A stretch of 64,000 nt of DNA, from assembly GCA_965227145.1 (NCBI GenBank), contig OZ245730.1:992001-1056000 (forward strand), read 5' to 3'. Every line of letters begins with the position of its first letter. Within the stretch, counting starts at the first letter, position 1. The position numbers and the translations under genes were made by a program. Under the pieces are notes generated by a model. That model was not told the origin of the DNA, did not search any database, and saw only the letters and a program-made list of their open reading frames with translations. This document shows positions 17,902 to 26,179 of this stretch, one piece after another. This stretch comes from JACKAQ01 sp965227145 (GTDB lineage: Bacteria; Calditrichota; Calditrichia; RBG-13-44-9; J075).

Positions 17902-19774
17902 TCTGAATTTTAGATCCGGTAACCGGCGACGCATGACATTTTATGTGATGATAATTGCCGCTATGCTGATCCTGACTGTGCGATTTTATAATTTGCAGGT
18001 GCTGGATGAGGATATCTACCGTCAAAAATCAGAAGCGAATAGCGTAAAAAAGGAAACTCAAATTCCCATTCGCGGATTGATTTACGACCGCGACGGCCGC
18101 CTGATCACCGATAATCGCCCGGCGTTTTCGATTTACGTTGTTCCGGCGATGATCAACAAGAATGAATCTGCGCTCGAACTACTCGCCTCATTGCTCGATT
18201 TGGATCCCGTAAAAATTAAACGTAATTTTTTTACTTCGCGTCGATTTCAACCGGTGAAAATTGCCCGTTATGTATCGCAGGAAACGCTGGCAACCATTCA
18301 GGCAAACAAACTCTCTTTGCCGGGAGTTGAATGGCGGGTGGAGCCGAAACGCAATTATAATTACAACCGCAGTTTTGCACACGTTTTGGGTACGCTTGGC
18401 GAAATTACCGAATCCGAATTAGAAGCCATGGATCAGTATGAACCCGGCGATCTGATCGGCAAAAAAGGGCTGGAACGCTTTTTTGATAACCAATTGCGCG
18501 GTCAAAAAGGATTTCGGTTTGTGCAGGTAGATGCGCTCGGACGGACTGTTAGCGAACTGGAAACGGACGAAAGCCGCCCGCCATATCCGGGAAAAGATTT
18601 ATATTTGACCATCGATGCACGGTTGCAATTGTTTGCCGATTCGTTATTTGGTGAATACAACGGCGCGTTAGTGGCTATTAATGTTCGCAATGGCGAAATT
18701 TTGACGCTGGTTTCCAAACCGGATTACGATTTGAATTGGTTCACGGAATCCGTAGATCCCGATATTTGGAAAGATCTCACCTCAAATCCCCGAAATCCAT
18801 TGTATGATCGGGTTACACAGGCAACCTATCCGCCGGGTTCTACATATAAAATGGTTGCGGCAATTGCCGCATTAAACGAGGGAATTGTTAGTCCGCAGTG
18901 GTCGGTTTTTTGCCCGGGATACTTCAGAATCGGTCGGCGGGTGGTGCGTTGTTGGAATGCTGCCGGTCACGGTGAACAAAACCTTGTATCTGCAATTAAA
19001 AATTCCTGCAACGTTTATTTTTATCAATTGGGTTTAAAAATCGGTATCGACCAGTGGACAAAATACAGCCGGATGTTTCACTTTGGCGAGAAAACAGGTG
19101 TTGAACTTCGTGGCGAAAAAGATGGTTTAGTGCCCAGCAAAGCTTATTACGAACGCCGCTATGGTAAAGGTGGCGCAACTGCAGGAATGATGGCGAATAT
19201 TGCCATCGGGCAGGGAGAGTTGCTTACAACCCCATTGCAAATGGCTCAGTTTGCGATGATATTGGCCAACAACGGAAAATATTATCAACTCCATTTGTTC
19301 AAAGAAATGGTAGATAAACTATCTGGCGATAAAGAACGCCCGAAAGTTATCGAGGGAAAAATTGAAGACATCAAACCGGAAGTTTTTGAAACAGTTCGCG
19401 AAGGAATGCGACAAGTGGTTGCCGGCGGAACTGGTTGGCGTGCCAGCGTTTGGCGAATGACCGGTGCAGGAAAAACCGGAACAGCGCAAAATCCTCATGG
19501 AAAATCGCATGCCTGGTTTATCGGGTTTGCACCATTTGAGGATCCGGAAATTGCCGTCGCCGTTATTTTGGAAAATGGTGGTTCTGGCAGCGGGATGGCA
19601 GCGCCGGTTATCGGGGAATATTTGCGACGATATTTTTATTATCAGGGCAAATTCAGTTATGAAGAAGAAAAATCATTTCTCGTAAAATTGTGGGCTGAAC
19701 AGCGCAAAAAAGCACAGCTCGATAGCCTGGTTAACCGCCCGATTCCGGAGTTGGAAGTTCGTCCCATCGACTAA
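17894..19774 (+). CDS. mrdA: Penicillin-binding protein 2 (elongasome transpeptidase)
   Basis: The 626-residue protein has a membrane anchor (about 16-36), a dimerisation domain (about 55-230) with PIRGLIYDRDGRLI, and a transpeptidase domain. The active-site Ser is S316 in PPGSTYKM, the SxN motif is in KNSCNVYFY, and the KTG motif is in GAGKTGTAQ. It cross-links side-wall peptidoglycan in the periplasm, paired with RodA, whose gene follows after 14 bases. Confidence 0.96.
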   Translation: MNNLNFRSGNRRRMTFYVMIIAAMLILTVRFYNLQVLDEDIYRQKSEANSVKKETQIPIRGLIYDRDGRLITDNRPAFSIYVVPAMINKNESALELLASLLDLDPVKIKRNFFTSRRFQPVKIARYVSQETLATIQANKLSLPGVEWRVEPKRNYNYNRSFAHVLGTLGEITESELEAMDQYEPGDLIGKKGLERFFDNQLRGQKGFRFVQVDALGRTVSELETDESRPPYPGKDLYLTIDARLQLFADSLFGEYNGALVAINVRNGEILTLVSKPDYDLNWFTESVDPDIWKDLTSNPRNPLYDRVTQATYPPGSTYKMVAAIAALNEGIVSPQWSVFCPGYFRIGRRVVRCWNAAGHGEQNLVSAIKNSCNVYFYQLGLKIGIDQWTKYSRMFHFGEKTGVELRGEKDGLVPSKAYYERRYGKGGATAGMMANIAIGQGELLTTPLQMAQFAMILANNGKYYQLHLFKEMVDKLSGDKERPKVIEGKIEDIKPEVFETVREGMRQVVAGGTGWRASVWRMTGAGKTGTAQNPHGKSHAWFIGFAPFEDPEIAVAVILENGGSGSGMAAPVIGEYLRRYFYYQGKFSYEEEKSFLVKLWAEQRKKAQLDSLVNRPIPELEVRPID

Positions 19775-19788
19775 AAAAAAGTTGCACT

Positions 19789-21000
19789 ATGTTTAATGAA
19801 ATCAAAAAATTAGATCTTACGTTGTTGCTCAGCCTTGCCGGGCTGTTGATGATGGGGCTTGCGGCATTGTATTCCACATCGCAGTCGTCCGGGATCAATT
19901 TTTTCAACAACCAGCTGCAGTGGATTTTTTTGGGAACCATTGCAATGTTTACGATTGCGTTTATGCCCAACCGCATCATTTACGATTTTGCGTATATCGG
20001 CTATGCGATTGCATTGGTTTTTCTGGTGCTGATATTTTTTATGGGAACATCCGGTTACGGCGCAACGCGCTGGCTGCGAATTGCCGGAGTGGGATTTCAG
20101 CCATCGGAACTGGCGAAAATTGCCACTCTGCTGGCAGTTGCCCGCTTTCTGTCGGATGAGCGGTTGGATATTAATCGACTGAAACCGTTTATGATTGCCA
20201 GCTGCATTTTTCTCGTTCCGTTTGTACTGGTTGCCAAACAGCCGGATTTGGGAACAGCTCTCGTTTTTACCATTATGGTGCTGCCGATTTTTTATTGGGT
20301 AGGCTTGGGAACGGAGAAAATTATCCTGCTCGTTACACCGGGAATTGTCCTGTTTGCCTCGTTCAATTATTTCACCTTTTTGCTGGTGATGATTTTTATT
20401 TTGGTTTTTATTTTCTATTATCTTCGTCCGAATGTTATTTTCGGAAGCATCTATTTTGTTGTAAACATTGCAGTTGGGTTGCTTACGCCGCTATTCTGGA
20501 ATCAGTTGAAAGATTATCAGAAAAAACGCATCACCACTTTTTGGAACCCGGAGGCGGACCGGCTGGGCTCCGGTTACCAGATTATTCAATCAAAAGTGGC
20601 CATCGGCTCCGGCGGTTTCACCGGCAAAGGATTTTTGCAAGGTTCACAAACCCAATTGCGCTATTTGCCGGAGCAGCACAACGATTTTATTTTTGCCGTC
20701 ATCGGCGAAGAATTTGGTTTTATCGGTGCGATGCTCGGATTTGCGTTATTCACAATTCTGTTGATCCGGGTTGTGCAAATTGCCAATGCTTCGCGTAACC
20801 GTTTTCGCAGCGTGGTTGCCATTGGCATCGGCGCGATTATCGGATTTCACACTTTCGTTAACATTGGCATGACGGTCGGTATTTTTCCCGTGACCGGATT
20901 GCCGCTGCCGTTCATCAGCTACGGCGGCACTGCTTTGCTCATCAATATGATTATGGTGGGATTGCTCCTCAATTTCTATCGCCACCGCTACGAATACTGA
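19789..21000 (+). CDS. rodA: Peptidoglycan polymerase RodA
   Basis: This is a 403-residue SEDS-family protein with about ten membrane helices. Typical parts are ARWLRIAGVGFQPSELAK-like text (TRWLRIAGVGFQPSELAKI), VAKQPDLGTALVF containing the catalytic Asp region, LRYLPEQHNDFIFAVIGEEFGF, and the terminal GLPLPFISYGGTALL. RodA polymerises glycan strands and acts with PBP2, encoded just upstream. Confidence 0.96.
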   Translation: MFNEIKKLDLTLLLSLAGLLMMGLAALYSTSQSSGINFFNNQLQWIFLGTIAMFTIAFMPNRIIYDFAYIGYAIALVFLVLIFFMGTSGYGATRWLRIAGVGFQPSELAKIATLLAVARFLSDERLDINRLKPFMIASCIFLVPFVLVAKQPDLGTALVFTIMVLPIFYWVGLGTEKIILLVTPGIVLFASFNYFTFLLVMIFILVFIFYYLRPNVIFGSIYFVVNIAVGLLTPLFWNQLKDYQKKRITTFWNPEADRLGSGYQIIQSKVAIGSGGFTGKGFLQGSQTQLRYLPEQHNDFIFAVIGEEFGFIGAMLGFALFTILLIRVVQIANASRNRFRSVVAIGIGAIIGFHTFVNIGMTVGIFPVTGLPLPFISYGGTALLINMIMVGLLLNFYRHRYEY

Positions 21001-21014
21001 TTCTGGAGAAATCT

Positions 21015-21821
21015 ATGTACCCGGAATTATTCCGGATTGGACCCGTTGTGGTCAGCAGCTACGGCTTGATGCTGGCGACCGCCTTTATGGTTGGCATGTA
21101 TTTGACCACGCGCCTGGTACGCCAGCGAAATATGGATGAAGACGCTGTTGTCAATCTCGCGTTCGGGATTATCATCAGCGCGATTGTCGGCTCGCGGTTG
21201 TTGTATGTGCTCACCCATCTCAGCGAATTTGAGGGGCGGTGGCAATACACTTTTCTGCCGGTTCAGCCGGATGGCAGTATCGGTTTGAGTGGATTAATTT
21301 TTCTGGGCGGATTTATTGGCGCGGTGATCACCGGCTATATTTATGTCCGCATGAAAAAATTGCCGGTCTGGAAAACAGCAGACAGCGTTGCGCCATCATT
21401 GGCACTCGGACTTGTGTTCGGCCGAATCGGCTGTTTTCTCAACGGCTGCTGTTTTGGGAGAGCCTGCGATTTACCGTGGGGCGTGCAATTTCCGGTTGGC
21501 AGTCCGGCAACTGCTTTTATGGGCGATGTGCATTTGCACCCAACCCAACTGTATTCATCCGCATATGCGCTGCTCATTTTTGCACTGCTGATGTGGATGA
21601 ATTACAAAAAAGTGGCAGACGGCATCATGGCCGGAACGTTTTTGGTATTGTATGGACTGTCGCGATTTACGGTAGATTTCTTCCGCTATTACGAAAGCCA
21701 GATGCAGGTTGGCCCGTTGTATATGAATCAGGTGATCAGCATCATCTTAATTTTGGGTGGAATGCTTATTATTTGGCATTCGCGCCAAAAGGAATCTGCC
21801 AAAAGCGCAATAACTTCTTGA
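21015..21821 (+). CDS. lgt: Prolipoprotein diacylglyceryl transferase
   Basis: The 268-residue protein has about seven membrane helices. The Lgt signature GRIGCFLNGCCFGR is present, with an N-terminal YGLMLATAF segment. Lgt attaches diacylglycerol to the lipobox Cys of prolipoproteins at the inner membrane. A GGAG ribosome site precedes the ATG. Several lipoproteins in this window (CpoB-like, MltD-like, thioredoxin-TPR) would be its substrates. Confidence 0.95.
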   Translation: MYPELFRIGPVVVSSYGLMLATAFMVGMYLTTRLVRQRNMDEDAVVNLAFGIIISAIVGSRLLYVLTHLSEFEGRWQYTFLPVQPDGSIGLSGLIFLGGFIGAVITGYIYVRMKKLPVWKTADSVAPSLALGLVFGRIGCFLNGCCFGRACDLPWGVQFPVGSPATAFMGDVHLHPTQLYSSAYALLIFALLMWMNYKKVADGIMAGTFLVLYGLSRFTVDFFRYYESQMQVGPLYMNQVISIILILGGMLIIWHSRQKESAKSAITS

Positions 21822-21847
21822 CACGCGTTAATTTTTATTCATAAATT
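21818..21847 (+). promoter_or_regulatory. Possible promoter for the CpoB-like gene
   Basis: A perfect TTGACA at 21818-21823 overlaps the lgt stop codon. The best -10 is TAAATT at 21842-21847 with 18-base spacing, which is only a fair match. Confidence 0.35.
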
Positions 21848-21944
21848 CTAAAATCAATATAAACATAAACATCGTATCATTTATAGGTAGAACAACAGCA
21901 TCCCGCTAAAGCTATCAGAGTTGACTGTCAAAGAAAGGAAAGCT

Positions 21945-22805
21945 ATGAAAACATTGATCAAGGCAATGGGGAAAATAATTTGGATATTTGCCATTGTTGC
22001 GCTGATTGCATCATGCGCCGGTTCCAAAAAATCCAGTGCAAATTCCAATGATGCCAAACAGGCGGAAGACGATTACATTGCCGATCTATTGGGTATTTCT
22101 CAGACTGACAGTAATACAAATACCGGCGGCGGAACCCAAACGACCGGACAACAAGACGACAATTTGTTGGAACTGCTTCAGGAAAACGAAACAGGCAACA
22201 CCAACCGTACCGCAACTCCGGCAACCAACCCGGTTTCAACCGGAGCGGCAGATCAGGTTGACAAATTGGAGAGCGAAGTAGATGACCTGCAACGCCGGAT
22301 TGCCGAAAAAGACCGGACAATCGATGTGTTGAAAAATCAGGTCGATGAGCTCGAAAGCCAAACCCAAAAACGCACGGCCACACCAAGCTACACCAGCACC
22401 AGCACCGGCACCGGGATGAATTATTCGAGTGGTAGCGGTAGCTATAAACAAGATTATCAGGCAGCTTACAGCCTGTTCCAAAGCCGCCGCTATCGCGATG
22501 CGATTAATGCATTTGAAGCATTTTTGGCAGATGGCAGCACCAACAGCTTGTCCGACAATGCGCAATATTGGATTGGCGAAAGCCATTACGCGCTCGGCGA
22601 TTACAGTGCCGCAATTGTTGCTTTTGAGAAAGTTTTTACCTACAAAAATTCCAACAAAAACGACTATTCCCAATACAAATTGGGACAGTGCTATTACATG
22701 CTGAAAGACTACACACGCTCCCGTCAGGAATTTCAAACACTGATTGACAATTATAAAAATTCTTCTTTAATTAGCAGGGCTCAAGGATATTTGAGAAAAA
22801 TGTAA
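21945..22805 (+). CDS. CpoB/YbgF-like TPR lipoprotein
   Basis: This 286-residue protein starts at ATG 21945 behind an AAAGGAAAG site. Its signal peptide ends in the lipobox LIASC with C24. A Thr/Asn-rich linker is followed by a coiled coil (about 100-140, DKLESEVDDLQRRIAEK) and TPR-like repeats (about 165-286: YQAAYSLFQSRRYRDAINAFEAF and YWIGESHYALGDY). CpoB/YbgF proteins tune PBP activity and the Tol machine in the periplasm. A DUF1566 or Tol-Pal gene is not adjacent, so the name rests on the architecture. Confidence 0.8.
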   Translation: MKTLIKAMGKIIWIFAIVALIASCAGSKKSSANSNDAKQAEDDYIADLLGISQTDSNTNTGGGTQTTGQQDDNLLELLQENETGNTNRTATPATNPVSTGAADQVDKLESEVDDLQRRIAEKDRTIDVLKNQVDELESQTQKRTATPSYTSTSTGTGMNYSSGSGSYKQDYQAAYSLFQSRRYRDAINAFEAFLADGSTNSLSDNAQYWIGESHYALGDYSAAIVAFEKVFTYKNSNKNDYSQYKLGQCYYMLKDYTRSRQEFQTLIDNYKNSSLISRAQGYLRKM

Positions 22806-22814
22806 ACGGATTTT

Positions 22815-22888
22815 GGGCGATTAGCTCAGCTGGCTAGAGCGTTGCGCTCACATCGCAAAGGTCACAGGTTCAAGTCCTGTATCGCCCA
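22815..22888 (+). tRNA. tRNA-Val (anticodon CAC)
   Basis: Full cloverleaf: acceptor GGGCGAT/ATCGCCC, D stem GCTC/GAGC, anticodon stem TTGCG/CGCAA with loop CTCACAT (anticodon CAC), T stem ACAGG/CCTGT around TTCAAGT, discriminator A. CCA is not encoded. It begins only nine bases after the lipoprotein stop, so it is probably processed from that transcript. Confidence 0.95.
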
Positions 22889-22902
22889 CTTCATCCTTTA
22901 AT

Positions 22903-22922
22903 ATCATCCGGGAGATGATGAA
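22903..22922 (+). promoter_or_regulatory. Candidate PyrR-binding hairpin in the pyr leader
   Basis: ATCATC-CGGGA-GATGAT is a 6-base-pair hairpin. The sequence ATCCGGGAG resembles the known PyrR target ARUCCNGNGAGGYU but is one base short in the loop. It lies about 50 bases before a terminator that itself precedes pyrR, which is the layout of PyrR attenuators. Attenuation is inferred. Confidence 0.35.
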
Positions 22923-22972
22923 GGGATTGAAAAAATGTTAAAAATGAATAATATAAGTTGTTGTAAATATTG

Positions 22973-23005
22973 AACCTTTGGGGATTCTCCCAAAGGTTTT
23001 TTTTT
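22973..23005 (+). terminator. Rho-independent terminator upstream of pyrR
   Basis: AACCTTTGGG and CCCAAAGGTT form a 10-base-pair stem with a six-base loop, then nine T residues. It ends 24 bases before the pyrR ATG. It may simply end the lipoprotein-tRNA transcript or act as the attenuator of the pyr operon. Confidence 0.9.
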
Positions 23006-23028
23006 GCCCGAAATATAAGGAGTCATTT

Positions 23029-23574
23029 ATGTCTGAATCGATCAAAGCACAAATTTTGAGCAAACGCGACATGGACAGAATTATCACCCGGCTCGCCCAC
23101 GAAATTTTGGAGAAAAATCGCGGAACGGATAATCTGGTGATCATCGGGTTGCAAACGCGCGGTGCGTATCTGGCCGATCGCATCACCAAAAAGATTACGG
23201 AAATCGAAAATGCGGAAGTACCCACCGGATTTCTGGATGTCACGCTGTATCGCGACGATTTTCGCACCCGGTTGAAACAACCCTCGGTGCAGGTGACCAA
23301 TATCCCGTTCGCCATCGATGAAAAAAATATTGTGCTGGTGGACGATGTGCTTTATACCGGACGAACGGTTCGCGCGGCATTGGATGCGTTGATGGATTTC
23401 GGGCGACCCGCCAGAATTTATTTAACAGTTCTGGTCGATCGCGGACACCGCGAATTGCCCATCCGTGCCGATTTTGTGGGCAAAAATATCCCCACATCAA
23501 TTGGTGAAGAAGTGCGTGTCAAAATGACAGAAATCGACGAAGACGACGCGGTTTTTCTGGTGGAAATATCGTAA
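23029..23574 (+). CDS. pyrR: Pyr operon regulator / uracil phosphoribosyltransferase
   Basis: The 181-residue protein starts at ATG 23029 with AAGGAG in front. A longer frame from 22978 would start inside the terminator. The PRPP-binding motif is VLVDDVLYTGRTVRAALD, and GLQTRGAYLADRI is typical of PyrR. In Bacillus PyrR binds pyr mRNA when UMP is high and causes early termination. It also has weak uracil phosphoribosyltransferase activity. pyrB and pyrC follow. Confidence 0.95.
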   Translation: MSESIKAQILSKRDMDRIITRLAHEILEKNRGTDNLVIIGLQTRGAYLADRITKKITEIENAEVPTGFLDVTLYRDDFRTRLKQPSVQVTNIPFAIDEKNIVLVDDVLYTGRTVRAALDALMDFGRPARIYLTVLVDRGHRELPIRADFVGKNIPTSIGEEVRVKMTEIDEDDAVFLVEIS

Positions 23575-23637
23575 CGAATTGGATTTAAAATGTATTCAAA
23601 TCTAAAAATAACAACATATTAACAGCAAGGATAACAT

Positions 23638-24564
23638 ATGCTAAATTCCAGACATTTGCTGGGCTTGGATGGAATGCCGGCAGAACAAATTCAACTGATT
23701 TTGGACAGTGCCCGTTCCTTCCGGGAAATTTTGGATCGCCCAATAAAACGCGTGCCGACATTGCAGGGTAAAACGGTGGTCAACCTGTTTTACGAACCCT
23801 CAACCCGAACCCGTATTTCATTCGAACTGGCGCAAAAACGGATGTCCGCAGATATCGTTAATTTTTCTGCGAGTACCAGCTCGGTAAAAAAGGGCGAATC
23901 GCTGATCGATACCGTAAAAAATATTGAAGCGATGAAAATTGACATGGTGGTGGTTCGCCACTCATCACCCGGCGCGGCGTATTTGTTGACGCAGGTGCTG
24001 GATGCCAACATCATCAACGCCGGCGATGGCGGACACGAACACCCCACACAGGCGTTGCTGGACATGCTGACCATTCGTTCAAAATTCGGAACGCTGGAGG
24101 GTTTAACGGTCGGTATTGTTGGCGATGTGTCACATTCGCGTGTGGCGATGTCCAATATTTTCGGGCTGATTACGATGGGCGCCAAAGTGATTGTTTGCGG
24201 CCCGCCGACGCTTATTCCCCGCGATATCGAAAAACTCGGTGTGGAAGTGAGCTATCACATCGACGATATTATACCGCGTGTGGACGTGCTCAACATTCTC
24301 CGTATCCAACTGGAGCGACAGAAAACCGGGCTGTTCCCATCTTTGCGGGAATACCACAACTTTTTTGGCATCACACAGGAACGGTTGGACAAAGCCGAGA
24401 AACCTGTGCTGATTATGCACCCCGGACCCATGAATCGCGGATTGGAAATTTCCAGCGCAGTTGCGGATAGCGAACACTCCGTTATTTTGGAACAAGTTAC
24501 CAACGGCATTGCCTTGCGCATGGCGGTGCTCTATTTATTAGGAGGAGGCAAAAGTGAATTATAA
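23638..24564 (+). CDS. pyrB: Aspartate carbamoyltransferase catalytic subunit
   Basis: The 308-residue protein carries the carbamoyl-phosphate loop FYEPSTRTRISFE, the mobile loop KKGESLIDTVKNIE, and the Asp-binding HPGPMNRGLEI. It makes carbamoyl-aspartate, the first committed step of pyrimidine synthesis. No pyrI regulatory subunit is nearby. It overlaps pyrC by 11 bases. Confidence 0.97.
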   Translation: MLNSRHLLGLDGMPAEQIQLILDSARSFREILDRPIKRVPTLQGKTVVNLFYEPSTRTRISFELAQKRMSADIVNFSASTSSVKKGESLIDTVKNIEAMKIDMVVVRHSSPGAAYLLTQVLDANIINAGDGGHEHPTQALLDMLTIRSKFGTLEGLTVGIVGDVSHSRVAMSNIFGLITMGAKVIVCGPPTLIPRDIEKLGVEVSYHIDDIIPRVDVLNILRIQLERQKTGLFPSLREYHNFFGITQERLDKAEKPVLIMHPGPMNRGLEISSAVADSEHSVILEQVTNGIALRMAVLYLLGGGKSEL

Positions 24565-25888
24565 TCATGAAGCACGAGAAAAAAGATCAACCAAATATCA
24601 GCCGTTGCCGGAAAAATTGTTGCTAAAAAACGCTCATGTGGTCGATGCCGCACTGGATATCGATGAAAAACAGGATGTGCTCATCCAAAACGGTGTGATC
24701 GAATCCGTCGGCAAAATTCCCGCAGATGGCTTCGATGGCATTGTGGAAGATCTGCAGGGCAAAGTGCTCTCACCCGGCTGGATGGACATGCACGTGCATC
24801 TCCGCGAACCCGGTCGGGAAGATGAAGAAACGGTGGAAAGCGGTTCGCTGGCTGCCGCAAATGGCGGTTTTACGGCAGTTTGCTGCATGCCCAATACCAC
24901 TCCGGCAATCGATTCGCAGGAGATTATTCAGTATATTATTGATCGCGCGAAAGGCTCGCTCGTCAATGTTCATCCGGTTGCGGCAATCACAAAACACCGC
25001 GACGGCAACGAATTGGCGGAAATTCTGGACCTTGTCGAACAGGGCGCCGTAGCCATTTCCGATGATGGCGATCCGGTGATGAGTGCCGGAATTATGCGCC
25101 GCGCGCTGGAATACAGCAAAATGGTCGATATCCCTATTCTCGGTCACGAAGAGGACAAAACGATGACTGAAGAAGGACACATGCACGAGGGATTTTGGTC
25201 AACGCGATGGGGCATCGGCGGGATTCCGTCGATTGCGGAAGATGTGATGATCGCCCGCGACATCATGTTGGCAGAATACACCGGCGGCAGATTTCATGTT
25301 CAGCATATCGCCACCAAAGGCGGCGTTGATCTGGTACGCCAGGCAAAAGCAAAAGGTATTTCGGTAACTGCGGAAGCTTGCACCCATCACTTTACACTGA
25401 CTGACGAAGCGGTGAAAAATTACGATACGAATGCCAAAATGAAGCCGCCGTTACGCGGCGCAGACGATGTCGCGGCAATTTTGGAAGGCTTGAAAGATGG
25501 CACAATCGATGTGATCGCCACAGACCACGCCCCGCATTCGTGGGAAGAAAAAGCCTCCGAATTTATTTACGCACCATTTGGAATTGTGGGACTGGAAACC
25601 GCAATGGGATTATCGATCACCCAATTGCTGAAACCCGGCATACTGAATTTGAAATCGATGATTGCCAAATTAACGGTGCATCCGTATCGCATTTTGCGGT
25701 TGGAAGTGCCGGTTATCCAAAAAGGAAAAGCGGCAAACATAACCATTTTTGATCCCGCCGCAATCTGGAAATTTGACGTAAAACGCAGTCTCTCCAAAAG
25801 CACCAACACGCCATTCAACGGCTGGGAACTGACCGGCAAACCGCACAAAGTGATTCACAACGGATTATTTTTTGAATCTGTGCTCTAA
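24554..25888 (+). CDS. pyrC: Dihydroorotase
   Basis: This 444-residue type I dihydroorotase starts at GTG 24554 after a strong AGGAGGAGG site that lies inside the pyrB end. Zinc ligands are HVHLREPG (His-x-His), a downstream HEEDKTMTEEGHMHEG, and DHAPHS. It closes carbamoyl-aspartate to dihydroorotate. The first 20 residues are basic and precede the usual start of the family. Confidence 0.95.
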   Translation: MNYNHEAREKRSTKYQPLPEKLLLKNAHVVDAALDIDEKQDVLIQNGVIESVGKIPADGFDGIVEDLQGKVLSPGWMDMHVHLREPGREDEETVESGSLAAANGGFTAVCCMPNTTPAIDSQEIIQYIIDRAKGSLVNVHPVAAITKHRDGNELAEILDLVEQGAVAISDDGDPVMSAGIMRRALEYSKMVDIPILGHEEDKTMTEEGHMHEGFWSTRWGIGGIPSIAEDVMIARDIMLAEYTGGRFHVQHIATKGGVDLVRQAKAKGISVTAEACTHHFTLTDEAVKNYDTNAKMKPPLRGADDVAAILEGLKDGTIDVIATDHAPHSWEEKASEFIYAPFGIVGLETAMGLSITQLLKPGILNLKSMIAKLTVHPYRILRLEVPVIQKGKAANITIFDPAAIWKFDVKRSLSKSTNTPFNGWELTGKPHKVIHNGLFFESVL

Positions 25889-25906
25889 AAAATGCGAACT
25901 ATTTTC

Positions 25907-25942
25907 AGCGCGGCAGGTGAAATTCCGGCCGCGCTTTTTTTT
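25907..25942 (+). terminator. Rho-independent terminator after pyrC
   Basis: AGCGCGGC and GCCGCGCT form an 8-base-pair stem with a 13-base loop followed by eight T residues. Confidence 0.9.
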
Positions 25943-25957
25943 GCTCGTCACATGGTT

Positions 25958-25999
25958 TGTCATCATGACATGCTAAAATGGCATACTGTCACATTGTCA
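25958..25999. promoter_or_regulatory. TGTCA-motif cluster upstream of dnaK
   Basis: A perfect palindrome TGTCAT-C-ATGACA lies at 25958-25970. Two direct TGTCAC copies follow at about 25987-25999. Four TGTCA-type half sites within about 40 bases suggest a regulator-binding region for the dnaK operon. No CIRCE element (TTAGCACTC inverted) was seen. Confidence 0.4.
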
Positions 26000-26071
26000 C
26001 TTAAATTGCATCCCTCTTTTGATAATACAAAATGGCTCATAAGATCAATGAAAACAATATTTTAAGAGATA

Positions 26072-26088
26072 GGTGCGTTTTTGGCACC
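26072..26088. repeat. Short inverted repeat in the dnaK leader
   Basis: GGTGC and GCACC enclose GTTTTTG. It lies about 90 bases before the dnaK ATG and may form a small 5' leader hairpin. Confidence 0.4.
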
Positions 26089-26179
26089 ATTGTTGTATTA
26101 GTATTGGGCGCGAATAAAAATGTGAAGAAATGGCAATAATTTATTACGAATAAAACGATTCACAAGGAGGAATAACATT

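Noticed and set aside
25943..26179. CIRCE/HrcA operator in front of dnaK
   Set aside because: No TTAGCACTC-N9-GAGTGCTAA or near match was seen on either strand.
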